Shown piece by piece: positions 39,858 through 48,358 of a DNA stretch of 64,000 nt. Source of the DNA: Bradyrhizobium sp. in8p8 (lineage in GTDB: Bacteria > Pseudomonadota > Alphaproteobacteria > Rhizobiales > Xanthobacteraceae); NCBI RefSeq assembly GCF_000426845.1, contig NZ_AUGD01000005.1, positions 62,001 to 126,000 of the forward strand, read 5' to 3'. Within the stretch, counting starts at the first letter, position 1, and each line of letters opens with the position of its first letter. A model generated the notes under the pieces. It saw only the letters and a list, made by a program, of their open reading frames with translations, searched no databases and was not told where the DNA came from. A program made the translations under genes and the position numbers.

Positions 39858-41819
39858 ATGGATCTTTTAGCTCAAGCCCGGCTCAAGGGCGTTCAGTCCG
39901 AATTCATCGACGCCCTCGGCAAGCTGCGGGTGACCGCGCCCGAGGCGCTCAAGTCCATCCTCGACGCCCTGCCGGAGAAGCGGGTCTATCGCTTTGTCAG
40001 CGGTCCGGTCGTGGTCCGTGCGCTGGGACATCCGCGCACGGAATTGGCGGCCATCGGTGCGCCGCCGCTGCAATGGAAACTCCTTGGCAACGGCAATGTG
40101 ATCGCGACAGGCGAGACGCGTGAGCCCGTCATCGCCTGGCCCGCCGCCCTGCCGCTCGGATATCACCGCTTGACGCTGACCGATGCCGAAGGCGTGACGG
40201 AAGAGGTGCCGATGATCGTGGCGCCCGAACGCTGCTTCGGTGGCGATTTCGACCGCGGCTGGCTGCTCGCCGTACAGCTCTACAGCGTCCGTTCGGACCG
40301 CAATTGGGGCATCGGGGATTTCACCGATCTTGCGGGCCTGGTCAGGCTCGCCAAGCAGCTCGGGGCCGACGGCGTGGGGCTCAATCCGCTGCATGTCCTG
40401 TTCGACGACCGCCCGGCTGATTGCAGCCCCTATTCGCCGAACAGCCGGCTCTTCCTCAATCCTCTCTACATCGACGTCGAGGCTATTCCCGAATTCTCCG
40501 CCGAGCTCGTGCCCAACGCAGCCGTGACCGCGGCTCGTCTGCGCGAAGGTGACCGCGTCCCTTACACCGCCATGGCAAACTTGAAATGGCTGGGTCTGCG
40601 CGGTGCCTTTGAGCGTTTCGTGACAAGCGCGAGCGACGCGCGTCGCAAGGAGTTCGACGCCTTCCGCGCCGCCCGGGCACCGCTCCTGTCCCGCTTCGCC
40701 TGCTTCGAGGTTCTGCGACATCGCTTCGCCGTGCCCTGGTGGGAATGGCCGTCGGAGTGGCAACGGCCGGATGAAGCGAAATGTGCCGAGCTGCGCAAGG
40801 GGCCCGACAAGCGGGAGGTCGAGTTCGTCGAATTCGTGCAATGGACGGCTGACAGCCAGCTGCATACGGCCAAGGAGCTGGCCGGTCAGCTCGGCATGCG
40901 GGTCGGGCTCTATCTCGATGTTGCGGTCGGCGTGCAATCCAACGGCTTCGATGCCTGGAACGAGCAGACGGCGATTTCCCGCCAGCTCGCCGTCGGTGCG
41001 CCGCCCGACGTGCTCAACACGATCGGCCAGGACTGGGGCCTTGCCGGCTTCAATGCCGGCGGCCTGGAAGCGCAGTCCTTCGTGCCGTTCGCCGACATGC
41101 TCGCGGCCTCGATGCGCCATGCCGGGGCCATCCGGCTCGACCACGTGCTCGGCCTGAAGCGGCTTTATCTCGTGCCGCGCGGCTTCAAACCCGACAACGG
41201 TGCCTATGTCGAGATGCCGTTCGAGGCACTGCTGGCAGTGGTGACGCGCGAGAGCGCGGCCCATAGGTGCATCGTGATCGGCGAGGACCTCGGCACCGTG
41301 CCGGAAGGCTTCCGCGAGACGATGCAGGATTTCGGTATCTGGTCCTATCTCGTCATGATGTTCGAGCGCGACGATGCCGGCCATTTCCGCAACGTCGATC
41401 ACTACCGGCCCAATGCGCTGGTCACGCTGAACACGCATGATCTGTCGACCTATGCCGGCTGGCGTTCGTTCGGCGATCTCAAGATGAAGCGTTCGCTCGG
41501 GCTCGATCCCGGCGAGAACGATCAGGCGCGCTGGGATGCGCTCGGCAGGCTGGACGAGATCCTGCGCCAGAACGGCATCAGGGCGAACGATCTCTATTCG
41601 GTGCTCGCCTTCCTGTCGCGCACGCCCTCGCGGCTGCTCGCAGTATCGCTGGAAGATCTCCTGGGTGTGGTCGATCAGCCAAACATTCCCGGCACGATCG
41701 ACGAGCATCCGAACTGGCGCCAGCGTCTTCCGGTCGCGCTGGACAAGATCGCGTCCAAAGTCGATCTGGCAGCTTTGAAGGCCGCGACACGGGAACGGTC
41801 GTTGCCCGGCGGAAATTGA
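39858..41819 (+). CDS. malQ: 4-alpha-glucanotransferase (amylomaltase)
   Basis: 653 residues, GH77. The N-terminal extension of about 130 residues precedes the barrel, which starts LLAVQLYSVRSDRNWGIGDF. Catalytic Asp in IRLDHVLGLKRLYLVPRG, Glu in IVIGEDLGTVPEGF and Asp in TLNTHDLSTYAGW are present. It transfers maltosyl units between glucans and so lengthens oligosaccharides for TreY or phosphorylase. It is divergent from the glgE-treS operon and upstream of a GH15 gene, 15 bp away. Confidence 0.94.
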   Translation: MDLLAQARLKGVQSEFIDALGKLRVTAPEALKSILDALPEKRVYRFVSGPVVVRALGHPRTELAAIGAPPLQWKLLGNGNVIATGETREPVIAWPAALPLGYHRLTLTDAEGVTEEVPMIVAPERCFGGDFDRGWLLAVQLYSVRSDRNWGIGDFTDLAGLVRLAKQLGADGVGLNPLHVLFDDRPADCSPYSPNSRLFLNPLYIDVEAIPEFSAELVPNAAVTAARLREGDRVPYTAMANLKWLGLRGAFERFVTSASDARRKEFDAFRAARAPLLSRFACFEVLRHRFAVPWWEWPSEWQRPDEAKCAELRKGPDKREVEFVEFVQWTADSQLHTAKELAGQLGMRVGLYLDVAVGVQSNGFDAWNEQTAISRQLAVGAPPDVLNTIGQDWGLAGFNAGGLEAQSFVPFADMLAASMRHAGAIRLDHVLGLKRLYLVPRGFKPDNGAYVEMPFEALLAVVTRESAAHRCIVIGEDLGTVPEGFRETMQDFGIWSYLVMMFERDDAGHFRNVDHYRPNALVTLNTHDLSTYAGWRSFGDLKMKRSLGLDPGENDQARWDALGRLDEILRQNGIRANDLYSVLAFLSRTPSRLLAVSLEDLLGVVDQPNIPGTIDEHPNWRQRLPVALDKIASKVDLAALKAATRERSLPGGN

Positions 41820-41834
41820 ACAGGTTGGACGGCT

Positions 41835-43634
41835 TTGTCTCAGAGGATCGAGGACTATGCGCTGATCGGCGATTGCGAGACCGCGGCGCTGGTCGGGCGC
41901 AACGGCTCGATCGATTGGCTCTGCTGGCCTGCATTCGATTCCGATGCCTGCTTTGCCGCCATCCTGGGCACGCATGAGAACGGGCGCTGGCTGATCGCGC
42001 CGAGCGAGGGTGCGACCGCCATCTCGCGGCGCTACATCGGCAACACCCTGATTCTCGAAACGCGTTTCGAGACGATTGGCGGCACCGTCGCCCTGATCGA
42101 CTTCATGCCGCTGCGCGGCAAGGCGTCCGACATCGTGCGGCTGGTTCGCGGCGTCGACGGCACGGTGAAGATGCGGATGGAGCTCGTCATCCGGTTCGGA
42201 TTTGGCGCCAACATTCCCTGGGTGCGGCGTATTGACCACTCCCTGATGGCGATTGCCGGCCAGGACCTGATCGTGTTGCGAACACCCGTCGAGACCCGCG
42301 GCGAGAATCTGACGACCGTTGCCGAATTCGAGGTGAAGGCCGGCGAGACGGTGCCCTTCGTGCTGGCCTACGGTCCCTCGCACCTCGATCCGCCGGCGCC
42401 GATCGATCCGGAAATCGCTCTCCAGGAGACCGAGAGATTCTGGCAGGATTGGTGCGGCCATTGCACCCGCGACGGCGATTATCAAGAGCTCGTGTTGCGT
42501 TCGCTGATCACGCTGAAGGCCCTGACCTTCGCGCCGACCGGCGGCATCGTCGCGGCACCCACCACTTCCTTGCCGGAGAAGCTTGGCGGCAGCAGGAACT
42601 GGGACTACCGCTTCTGCTGGCTGCGCGACGCCACCTTCACGCTGCTGGCGCTGATGAACTCTGGCTACACCGAGGAGGCCCTGGCCTGGCACAATTGGCT
42701 ACTGCGTGCGGCCGCCGGTTCGCCGGCGAAGATGCAGATCATGTACGGCATCTGGGGCCAGCGCCGGCTGCTCGAATGGGAGGCGGGCTGGCTCGGCGGC
42801 TACGAGGGCGCGCGGCCCGTGCGGGTCGGCAATGCCGCGCATGCGCAGCTCCAGCTCGACGTCTACGGCGAATTGATCGACGCCTTCCACCAGTCGCGCA
42901 TGGCCAAGCTCGAGCTCGACGATGAGACTTGGGCGCTGGAATGCGCCGTGCTCAATCATTTGGCCGAGGTTTGGGACCGGCCCGATCACGGGATCTGGGA
43001 GCGGCGCGGCCAGCCCAGGCACTACGTCTTCTCCAAGGTGATGACCTGGGTCGCCTTCGACCGCGGCATCAAGAGCGCAGAGACGTTCGGCTTCAAGGCG
43101 CCGCTCCTGCACTGGCGCACCTTGCGCGATGCGATTCATCGCGACGTCTGCAACAGGGGCTTCGACGCGGAGGAGAACGCCTTCGTCGAATCCTACGGCT
43201 CGAAACTGCTTGATGCCAGCGTGCTGCTGCTGCCCGAGGTCGGGTTCCTGCCGCCTTCGGATCCGCGCATTCGCGGCACCATTGCCGCCGTGGAGAAATG
43301 CCTGATGCGCGGCGGCTTCGTGCTGCGGCACGATCCGCGCGAGCTGCCAGCGGACCAGCCGCCGCTCGAAGGTGCGTTTCTGGCCTGTAGCCTGTGGCTC
43401 GCCGATGCCTATGTGCTGTCAGGCGATCTCGACAAGGCGCAGGAATTGTTTGACCGAGTGGTCGGCATTGCGAATGACGTCGGCTTGCTGGCAGAGGAAT
43501 ATGATTCAGACGCCCGACGTCAGACCGGCAACTTCCCGCAGGCGCTGACCCACATCGCCCTGATCAACACCGCACATAATCTGTCGGCGGCAAGGCAAGG
43601 CAGCGAGAAACCGGCGGTGCAGCGGTCGAAGTGA
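41835..43634 (+). CDS. Glycoside hydrolase family 15 protein (glucoamylase/trehalase-like)
   Basis: 599 residues. SQRIEDYALIGDCETAALVG and DWLCWPAFDSDACFA are the usual start of bacterial GH15 enzymes. SRNWDYRFCWLRDATFTL is the substrate-binding block; the likely general acid is the Glu of DHGIWERRGQPRHYVFSK and the general base is in LLAEEYDSDARRQTGNFPQA. Members hydrolyse alpha-1,4-glucans or trehalose; the trehalase possibility is notable in this locus but cannot be decided. A TTG start at 41835 is inferred because the conserved N-terminus begins there and no ATG is near. Confidence 0.9.
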   Translation: MSQRIEDYALIGDCETAALVGRNGSIDWLCWPAFDSDACFAAILGTHENGRWLIAPSEGATAISRRYIGNTLILETRFETIGGTVALIDFMPLRGKASDIVRLVRGVDGTVKMRMELVIRFGFGANIPWVRRIDHSLMAIAGQDLIVLRTPVETRGENLTTVAEFEVKAGETVPFVLAYGPSHLDPPAPIDPEIALQETERFWQDWCGHCTRDGDYQELVLRSLITLKALTFAPTGGIVAAPTTSLPEKLGGSRNWDYRFCWLRDATFTLLALMNSGYTEEALAWHNWLLRAAAGSPAKMQIMYGIWGQRRLLEWEAGWLGGYEGARPVRVGNAAHAQLQLDVYGELIDAFHQSRMAKLELDDETWALECAVLNHLAEVWDRPDHGIWERRGQPRHYVFSKVMTWVAFDRGIKSAETFGFKAPLLHWRTLRDAIHRDVCNRGFDAEENAFVESYGSKLLDASVLLLPEVGFLPPSDPRIRGTIAAVEKCLMRGGFVLRHDPRELPADQPPLEGAFLACSLWLADAYVLSGDLDKAQELFDRVVGIANDVGLLAEEYDSDARRQTGNFPQALTHIALINTAHNLSAARQGSEKPAVQRSK

Positions 43635-43698
43635 CTATGACAGAAATAAAAGCTATCGACCGCACTCACTCGCAATGACGCCAGGGTTGACGCTCCAG

Positions 43699-44511
43699 CT
43701 AACCCACCCCATTCCGCATCAGGATCATCTCCATCGCCTCGGCAAAACCGTCCTGCTCATTGGTCGCGGTGACGTGCGTCGCCTCGTCCTTCACGTTTTC
43801 GGCGGCGTTGCCCATTGCGATCGAGACACCGCTGACGCGGAACATGGCCAGGTCGTTCTGCATGTCGCCGATGGTGGCGACCGCGTCGGTCGAAACGCCG
43901 AGGCGCTTGGCCATGGCCTGCACGAAGGTGCCCTTGTTGAAGCCGGGCGGGGTGATGTCGAGATAATAGGTTTGCGAACGTACCGCGGTCGCCGCGCTGC
44001 CGAGGGCTTCCTGCATGACCTTCTCGCACGCCTCGAGGCGGGGGGCGTCGGCGCTGGCGCCGACGATCTTGCAGGCGCCGGCAAGGTACGGCGACAGGTC
44101 AGTCACGATGGTCGGATCGGAGCGGATCGTGTGCCGCTCGTGCGCGACGTACTTTCCGTCCGGATTGTCGATCAGCCATTTGTCGGTGGTGAAGAGCCAG
44201 ACGTCGGCGCCGAACTCGCGGAGGATCTGCAGGGCCCGCTCGGCCGCAGCCGCGGGAATCAGGTGCTGCTCGACCGGCCTCATCTCGGGATCGATGATCG
44301 AGGAGCCGTTGAACGGACCGACCGGCAGCCAGAGTGCCAGCGGCTCGATCAAGAAGCGCATGCCGATCGCGGGCCGGCTGGAGGTGATGGTGAAGCCGAT
44401 GCCGGCCTGGTGCAGCCGCTGCACGGCGTTCTTCGCACGCTCCGTCAGCGTCTTGTCCTTGGTCAGCAGCGTGCCGTCGACATCGGACACCACGAGTGAG
44501 ATTTGCGTCAT
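43699..44511 (-). CDS. HAD-superfamily hydrolase, Cof-type phosphatase
   Basis: 270 residues. Motif I is VSDVDGTLLTKDKTLTERA; the cap domain is of the C2B Cof type, and the last motif is VATIGDMQNDLAMFRVSGVSIAMGNA. Such enzymes dephosphorylate sugar phosphates, erythrose-4-phosphate, FMN or similar compounds. Its place at the end of the zwf-pgl-gntK operon hints at a sugar-phosphate substrate, which is inference. It starts 33 bp after gntK and is convergent with the GH15 gene. Confidence 0.9.
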   Translation of the reverse strand: MTQISLVVSDVDGTLLTKDKTLTERAKNAVQRLHQAGIGFTITSSRPAIGMRFLIEPLALWLPVGPFNGSSIIDPEMRPVEQHLIPAAAAERALQILREFGADVWLFTTDKWLIDNPDGKYVAHERHTIRSDPTIVTDLSPYLAGACKIVGASADAPRLEACEKVMQEALGSAATAVRSQTYYLDITPPGFNKGTFVQAMAKRLGVSTDAVATIGDMQNDLAMFRVSGVSIAMGNAAENVKDEATHVTATNEQDGFAEAMEMILMRNGVG

Positions 44512-44544
44512 GGCCAGACCTTGGAAATCATCAGGTTTGTTGCC

Positions 44545-45075
44545 TCAGCGTCCTACGCCGCCCAGTTTCAGCTGCCGCACGATGCCGTCCACGATCGCTT
44601 CGACGGTCTCGTCGATCGAAACGGTGATGACGTGCTCGCTCGCCTCGGGCGGCTCCAGCGTGTCGAACTGGCTCGTCAGCAGCCCTGGCGGCATGAAGTG
44701 GCCCTTGCGGTGCGCCAGGCGCTCTGCGATCAGCTCCTTGGTGCCCTTCAGGAAGACGAAGCGCACGTCGTCGCGCCCGCGCAGCAGCACGTCGCGATAG
44801 GCGTGCTTCAGCGCCGAGCAGGCGATGATGACGTGCTCGCCCCGTCTGCAGACAAGCGCGATCTCGTCGGCGATGGCATTGAGCCAGGGCCAGCGGTCCT
44901 CGTCCGTGAGCGGATGGCCCGCCCGCATCTTCTCGACGTTGCTGGCGGGATGGAAGCTGTCGCCGTCCTCGAAACGCCAGCCGAGACGTTGGCCGAGCGC
45001 CTCCGCGATCGTGCTCTTGCCCGAGCCCGACACGCCCATCACGATCAATGCACAGGGTGCTTCAGCGCGGCCCAC
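44545..45075 (-). CDS. gntK: Gluconokinase
   Basis: 176 residues. Walker A is VMGVSGSGKST, followed by FEDGDSFHPASNVEKMRAGHPLTDEDRWPWL, the gluconate-binding and lid signatures of GntK. It phosphorylates gluconate to 6-phosphogluconate, entering the same pathway as the adjacent zwf, pgl and gnd. The GTG at 45075 is chosen because GGAGGAAATTC lies directly before it; the gene then overlaps the end of pgl by 14 bp. Confidence 0.94.
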   Translation of the reverse strand: MGRAEAPCALIVMGVSGSGKSTIAEALGQRLGWRFEDGDSFHPASNVEKMRAGHPLTDEDRWPWLNAIADEIALVCRRGEHVIIACSALKHAYRDVLLRGRDDVRFVFLKGTKELIAERLAHRKGHFMPPGLLTSQFDTLEPPEASEHVITVSIDETVEAIVDGIVRQLKLGGVGR

Positions 45076-45811
45076 GAATTTCCTCCGGAAGCGCGGCCCT
45101 GTCCACCATCCAGACGGTCTCGCCATTCGAGCGCGCGCGCAAGGCGGGCAGGTTCTCGCCGTTGAAGAGGCGCGTCAAGATCGGTCGCTTGTCGGGCCCG
45201 GCAATCTCGAACAGCATCTCGCGGCACGAGGCCAAAGTGGGCAGGGTGAGCGAGACGCGCGGCACGAACGGCGCGACATTGGCCTTGGGCACGCCGACGG
45301 CCCAGCGCTCGGTCTCTTCGATTTCGGGAAAGCCCGGGAAAAGCGAGGCGGTGTGGCCGTCCGGTCCAGCACCCATCAGAACGAGATCGAACAGCGGGCG
45401 CGCCCCATCGAGCCGGTCCGAGCCGTAGAAGGCCTGTAGCTCGCGTGCATAGGCTTCGGCGCCGGCCTCGGGATTCTCGCCCGTGGTTGGAATCGGATGG
45501 ATATGTTCGGGCGGCGCGTTGCCGTCGAGAAACGCCGCGCGCGCGATTGCCATGTTGTTGAGGGGATCGCTTTCGGGCACGAAGCGCTCGTCGCCGATGA
45601 ACCAGTGTGCACGCTGCCACGGAATCCTGCCGCGCCAGCCGTCGCTGCCGAGCAATTCGTAGAGCCTCTTCGGGCTGGAGCCCCCGGTGAGACAGATCGC
45701 GATACGCCCGGGATTGGCCGCGATCCGCGCCAGCAGCCGTTCGGCCGCGGCGCGGGCCAAGGCTTCGGCGCCGGTTTCGACGATCAGCTTCGGCTGGTCG
45801 GCCGCGATCAC
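45062..45811 (-). CDS. pgl: 6-phosphogluconolactonase
   Basis: 249 residues. ICLTGGSSPKRLYELLG, HWFIGDERFVPESDPLNN and LMGAGPDGHTASLFPG are the family's three conserved blocks. It opens the lactone made by Zwf. A GTG at 45811 overlaps the zwf stop (GTGA), which explains the absence of an in-frame ATG near the conserved start; GGCGGAAA is a weak ribosome site. Confidence 0.95.
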   Translation of the reverse strand: MIAADQPKLIVETGAEALARAAAERLLARIAANPGRIAICLTGGSSPKRLYELLGSDGWRGRIPWQRAHWFIGDERFVPESDPLNNMAIARAAFLDGNAPPEHIHPIPTTGENPEAGAEAYARELQAFYGSDRLDGARPLFDLVLMGAGPDGHTASLFPGFPEIEETERWAVGVPKANVAPFVPRVSLTLPTLASCREMLFEIAGPDKRPILTRLFNGENLPALRARSNGETVWMVDRAALPEEIRGPR

Positions 45812-47319
45812 GAGTATTTCCGCCAGCTTCGGCCGTCGCGCCGGAGCAACTCGTCCGCGCATTTCGGGCCGTCGCTGCCGGCCTCATAAGTCTCGATGCC
45901 GTTGGTGCCTGCATTCTTCCAGGCGTCGAGGAACGGCTGCACGGCTTGCCAGCCGGCCTCGACGCCGTCGGCGCGTTGGAACAGGATATTGTCGCCGATC
46001 ATGCAGTCGTAGATCAGCGTCTCGTACCCGGTTGAGGGATCGGCGCGGAAATAGTCGCCGTAGCGGAATTTCATCTCGACGCCGTCGATGGTGACGCTCG
46101 GCCCGGGGATCTTGGCGTTGAATTGAAGCTCGATGGTCTCGGTGGGCGCAATGCCGATGGTGAGGAAGTTCTGCGACAGGCGGTCGACCGCCGTCCCCGA
46201 GAACATCGAGAGCGGCGCCTGCTTGAACTTGATCGCGACCTCGGTGCGCTTGTGCGCCAGCGCCTTGCCGGTGCGCAGGTAGAACGGCACGCCGGCCCAG
46301 CGCCAGTTGTCGATCATCAGTTTCAGGGCGACGTAGGTTTCGGTGGTGCTGTCCGGTCTGATGTCCGCGGTTTTGCGATAGTCCGGAATCTCCTCGTCGC
46401 CGACACGGCCGGCCAGATACTGTGCGCGTACCGAGTTCCTCAGTGCTTCCTCTTCACTGGGCCGCTGGATCGCGGTGAGAATGTCGGACTTCTCGGAGCG
46501 CACGGAATGCGCGTCGAATCGCGTCGGCGGCTCCATCGCCACCAGCGACATCAGCTGGAACAGATGGTTCGGCACCATGTCGCGCAACGCGCCGGTTGCA
46601 TCATAGAAGCCGCCGCGATGGCCGACGCCCAGCTTCTCCTCGACCGTGATCTGGACATGGTCGATGTGGTTGCGATTCCAGATCGGCTCGAACATGCCGT
46701 TGGCAAAGCGCAGCACCAGGATGTTCTGCACCGTCTCCTTGCCGAGATAGTGGTCGATCCGGTAGATCTGGTGCTCCTCCATGATCTTCAGGAGTTCGGC
46801 GTTCAGTGCGCGCGCCGAGGCGAGGTCGGTGCCGAACGGCTTTTCGATCACGAGCCTTCGCCAGGCGCCGTTCTCCTTCATCAGGCCGGTGCGGCCGAGC
46901 TCCCGCGCCGTCGGTGCGAACGCGGCGGGCGGGGTGGCCAGGTAGAACAGGCGATTGCCGCCGGTGCCTTCCGAACATTCCAGCGTGTCGAGATGCCTGC
47001 TCAGGCGGTCGAACGAGGATGGGTCCTTGGCGTCGGCCTCCACGAAGGTGACGCACTGCAGCAGCTGTTTGGCGACGTCATCGTCCACGGGACGCGTTGC
47101 GAATTCGCGCAGGCCCTTCATCAGGCTCTGGCGCAGCTCGTCGTCCGACTGGCTCTTCCGGGCGGCGCCGACGACGCAGAACTTTTCCGGCAACAGGTTC
47201 TCTGCGGCGAGATTATAGAGTGACGGCATCACCAGCCGGTGGGTGAGGTCGCCGGTCACGCCAAAGATGACGAAGGCGCAATTGTCGGGCTTGCGCTTGG
47301 GCTGCGGGTCTTTTGTCAC
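45808..47319 (-). CDS. zwf: Glucose-6-phosphate 1-dehydrogenase
   Basis: 503 residues. The NADP-binding FVIFGVTGDLTHRLVMPSLYNL, the catalytic RIDHYLGKETVQNI and IEKPFGTDLASARAL are intact. It makes the first NADPH of the pentose-phosphate and Entner-Doudoroff routes. The GTG at 47319, with GAAGG upstream, is the most likely start (28 bp after gnd); the frame from 47406 overlaps gnd. Confidence 0.96.
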   Translation of the reverse strand: MTKDPQPKRKPDNCAFVIFGVTGDLTHRLVMPSLYNLAAENLLPEKFCVVGAARKSQSDDELRQSLMKGLREFATRPVDDDVAKQLLQCVTFVEADAKDPSSFDRLSRHLDTLECSEGTGGNRLFYLATPPAAFAPTARELGRTGLMKENGAWRRLVIEKPFGTDLASARALNAELLKIMEEHQIYRIDHYLGKETVQNILVLRFANGMFEPIWNRNHIDHVQITVEEKLGVGHRGGFYDATGALRDMVPNHLFQLMSLVAMEPPTRFDAHSVRSEKSDILTAIQRPSEEEALRNSVRAQYLAGRVGDEEIPDYRKTADIRPDSTTETYVALKLMIDNWRWAGVPFYLRTGKALAHKRTEVAIKFKQAPLSMFSGTAVDRLSQNFLTIGIAPTETIELQFNAKIPGPSVTIDGVEMKFRYGDYFRADPSTGYETLIYDCMIGDNILFQRADGVEAGWQAVQPFLDAWKNAGTNGIETYEAGSDGPKCADELLRRDGRSWRKYS

Positions 47320-47347
47320 GAACTGTCGGCCTTCGCTTGGTTGTCGT

Positions 47348-48346
47348 TTACTTTGGCTTCGCCGCGCCCGGCTGCTTCGGCTCCTTGTGGCCGCCGAACC
47401 CTGCACGCATCGCGGAGAGAATTTTTTCAGCGAAGGTGTGTTCCTTCCGGGAACGAAAACGTGCGTAGAGCGCCGCGGTCAGGACTTCGGCCGGCACCGC
47501 CTCGTCGATCGCGGCATTCACGGTCCAGCGACCCTCGCCGGAATCCTCGACGAACCCGGAATACTCCGACAGCTGCGGGCTGTCGGCGAGCGCAGTCGAG
47601 GTGAGGTCGAGCAGCCAGGACGGGATCACGCTTCCGCGCCGCCACACCTCGGCGATGTCGGCGAGATCGAAATCGTAGCGGTGGTCTGGCGGCAGAGCTT
47701 CGATGTTCGCGTTCTTGAGAATGTCGAAGCCTTCGGCATAGGCCTGCATCAGGCCGTACTCGATGCCGTTGTGGATCATCTTGACGAAGTGACCGGCCCC
47801 GACGGGCCCGGCATGGATGTAGCCTTGTTCGATACGGGGATCGCGCCCCTCGCGCCCCGGCGTGCGCGGAATGTCGCCCGCGCCCGGAGCGAGTGCGGCG
47901 AAGATCGGATCGAGCCGGTCGACCACCTGCTTCTCGCCGCCGATCATCATGCAATAGCCACGGTCGAGGCCCCAGACGCCGCCGGAGGTGCCGACGTCGA
48001 CATAGTGGATGCCGCGGGCCTTCAATGCCTTGCCGCGACGGACGTCGTCCTGCCAGAAGGTGTTGCCGCCGTCGATGATGACGTCGTCCGCCTGCATCAC
48101 GCCCGCGATCGTCTCGATCGTGGTTTCGGTGATGTGCCCTGCAGGCAGCATCACCCAGGCGGCGCGCGGCCGCTCCATCTTCGAGACGAACTCTTCGAGC
48201 GTTGCCGAGCCGACCGCGCCGTCAGCGGCAAGGCCTGCGACGGCATTGGCGTCCTTGTCGTAGACCACGGTCGAGTGGCCGTGGCGCATCAGGCGGCGAA
48301 CGATGTTGCCGCCCATTCGGCCGAGGCCGATCATGCCGAGTTGCAT
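47348..48346 (-). CDS. gnd: 6-phosphogluconate dehydrogenase, decarboxylating (short GndA/YqeC type)
   Basis: 332 residues, the short form of the enzyme. The Rossmann start is [19 protein letters not shown], with [23 protein letters not shown] and the catalytic [22 protein letters not shown]. Short forms often use NAD rather than NADP. It oxidises 6-phosphogluconate to ribulose-5-phosphate. It is 12 bp after the tal-pgi fusion gene. Confidence 0.95.
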   Translation of the reverse strand: MQLGMIGLGRMGGNIVRRLMRHGHSTVVYDKDANAVAGLAADGAVGSATLEEFVSKMERPRAAWVMLPAGHITETTIETIAGVMQADDVIIDGGNTFWQDDVRRGKALKARGIHYVDVGTSGGVWGLDRGYCMMIGGEKQVVDRLDPIFAALAPGAGDIPRTPGREGRDPRIEQGYIHAGPVGAGHFVKMIHNGIEYGLMQAYAEGFDILKNANIEALPPDHRYDFDLADIAEVWRRGSVIPSWLLDLTSTALADSPQLSEYSGFVEDSGEGRWTVNAAIDEAVPAEVLTAALYARFRSRKEHTFAEKILSAMRAGFGGHKEPKQPGAAKPK

Positions 48347-48358
48347 CTGCTATATCCC

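Noticed and set aside
39867..42692. 941-codon open frame on the minus strand opposite malQ and GH15
   Set aside because: It is antisense to two genes with intact catalytic motifs, has a low-complexity composition rich in Arg/Gly/His and shows no family motif; it is a by-product of G+C-rich codon bias.
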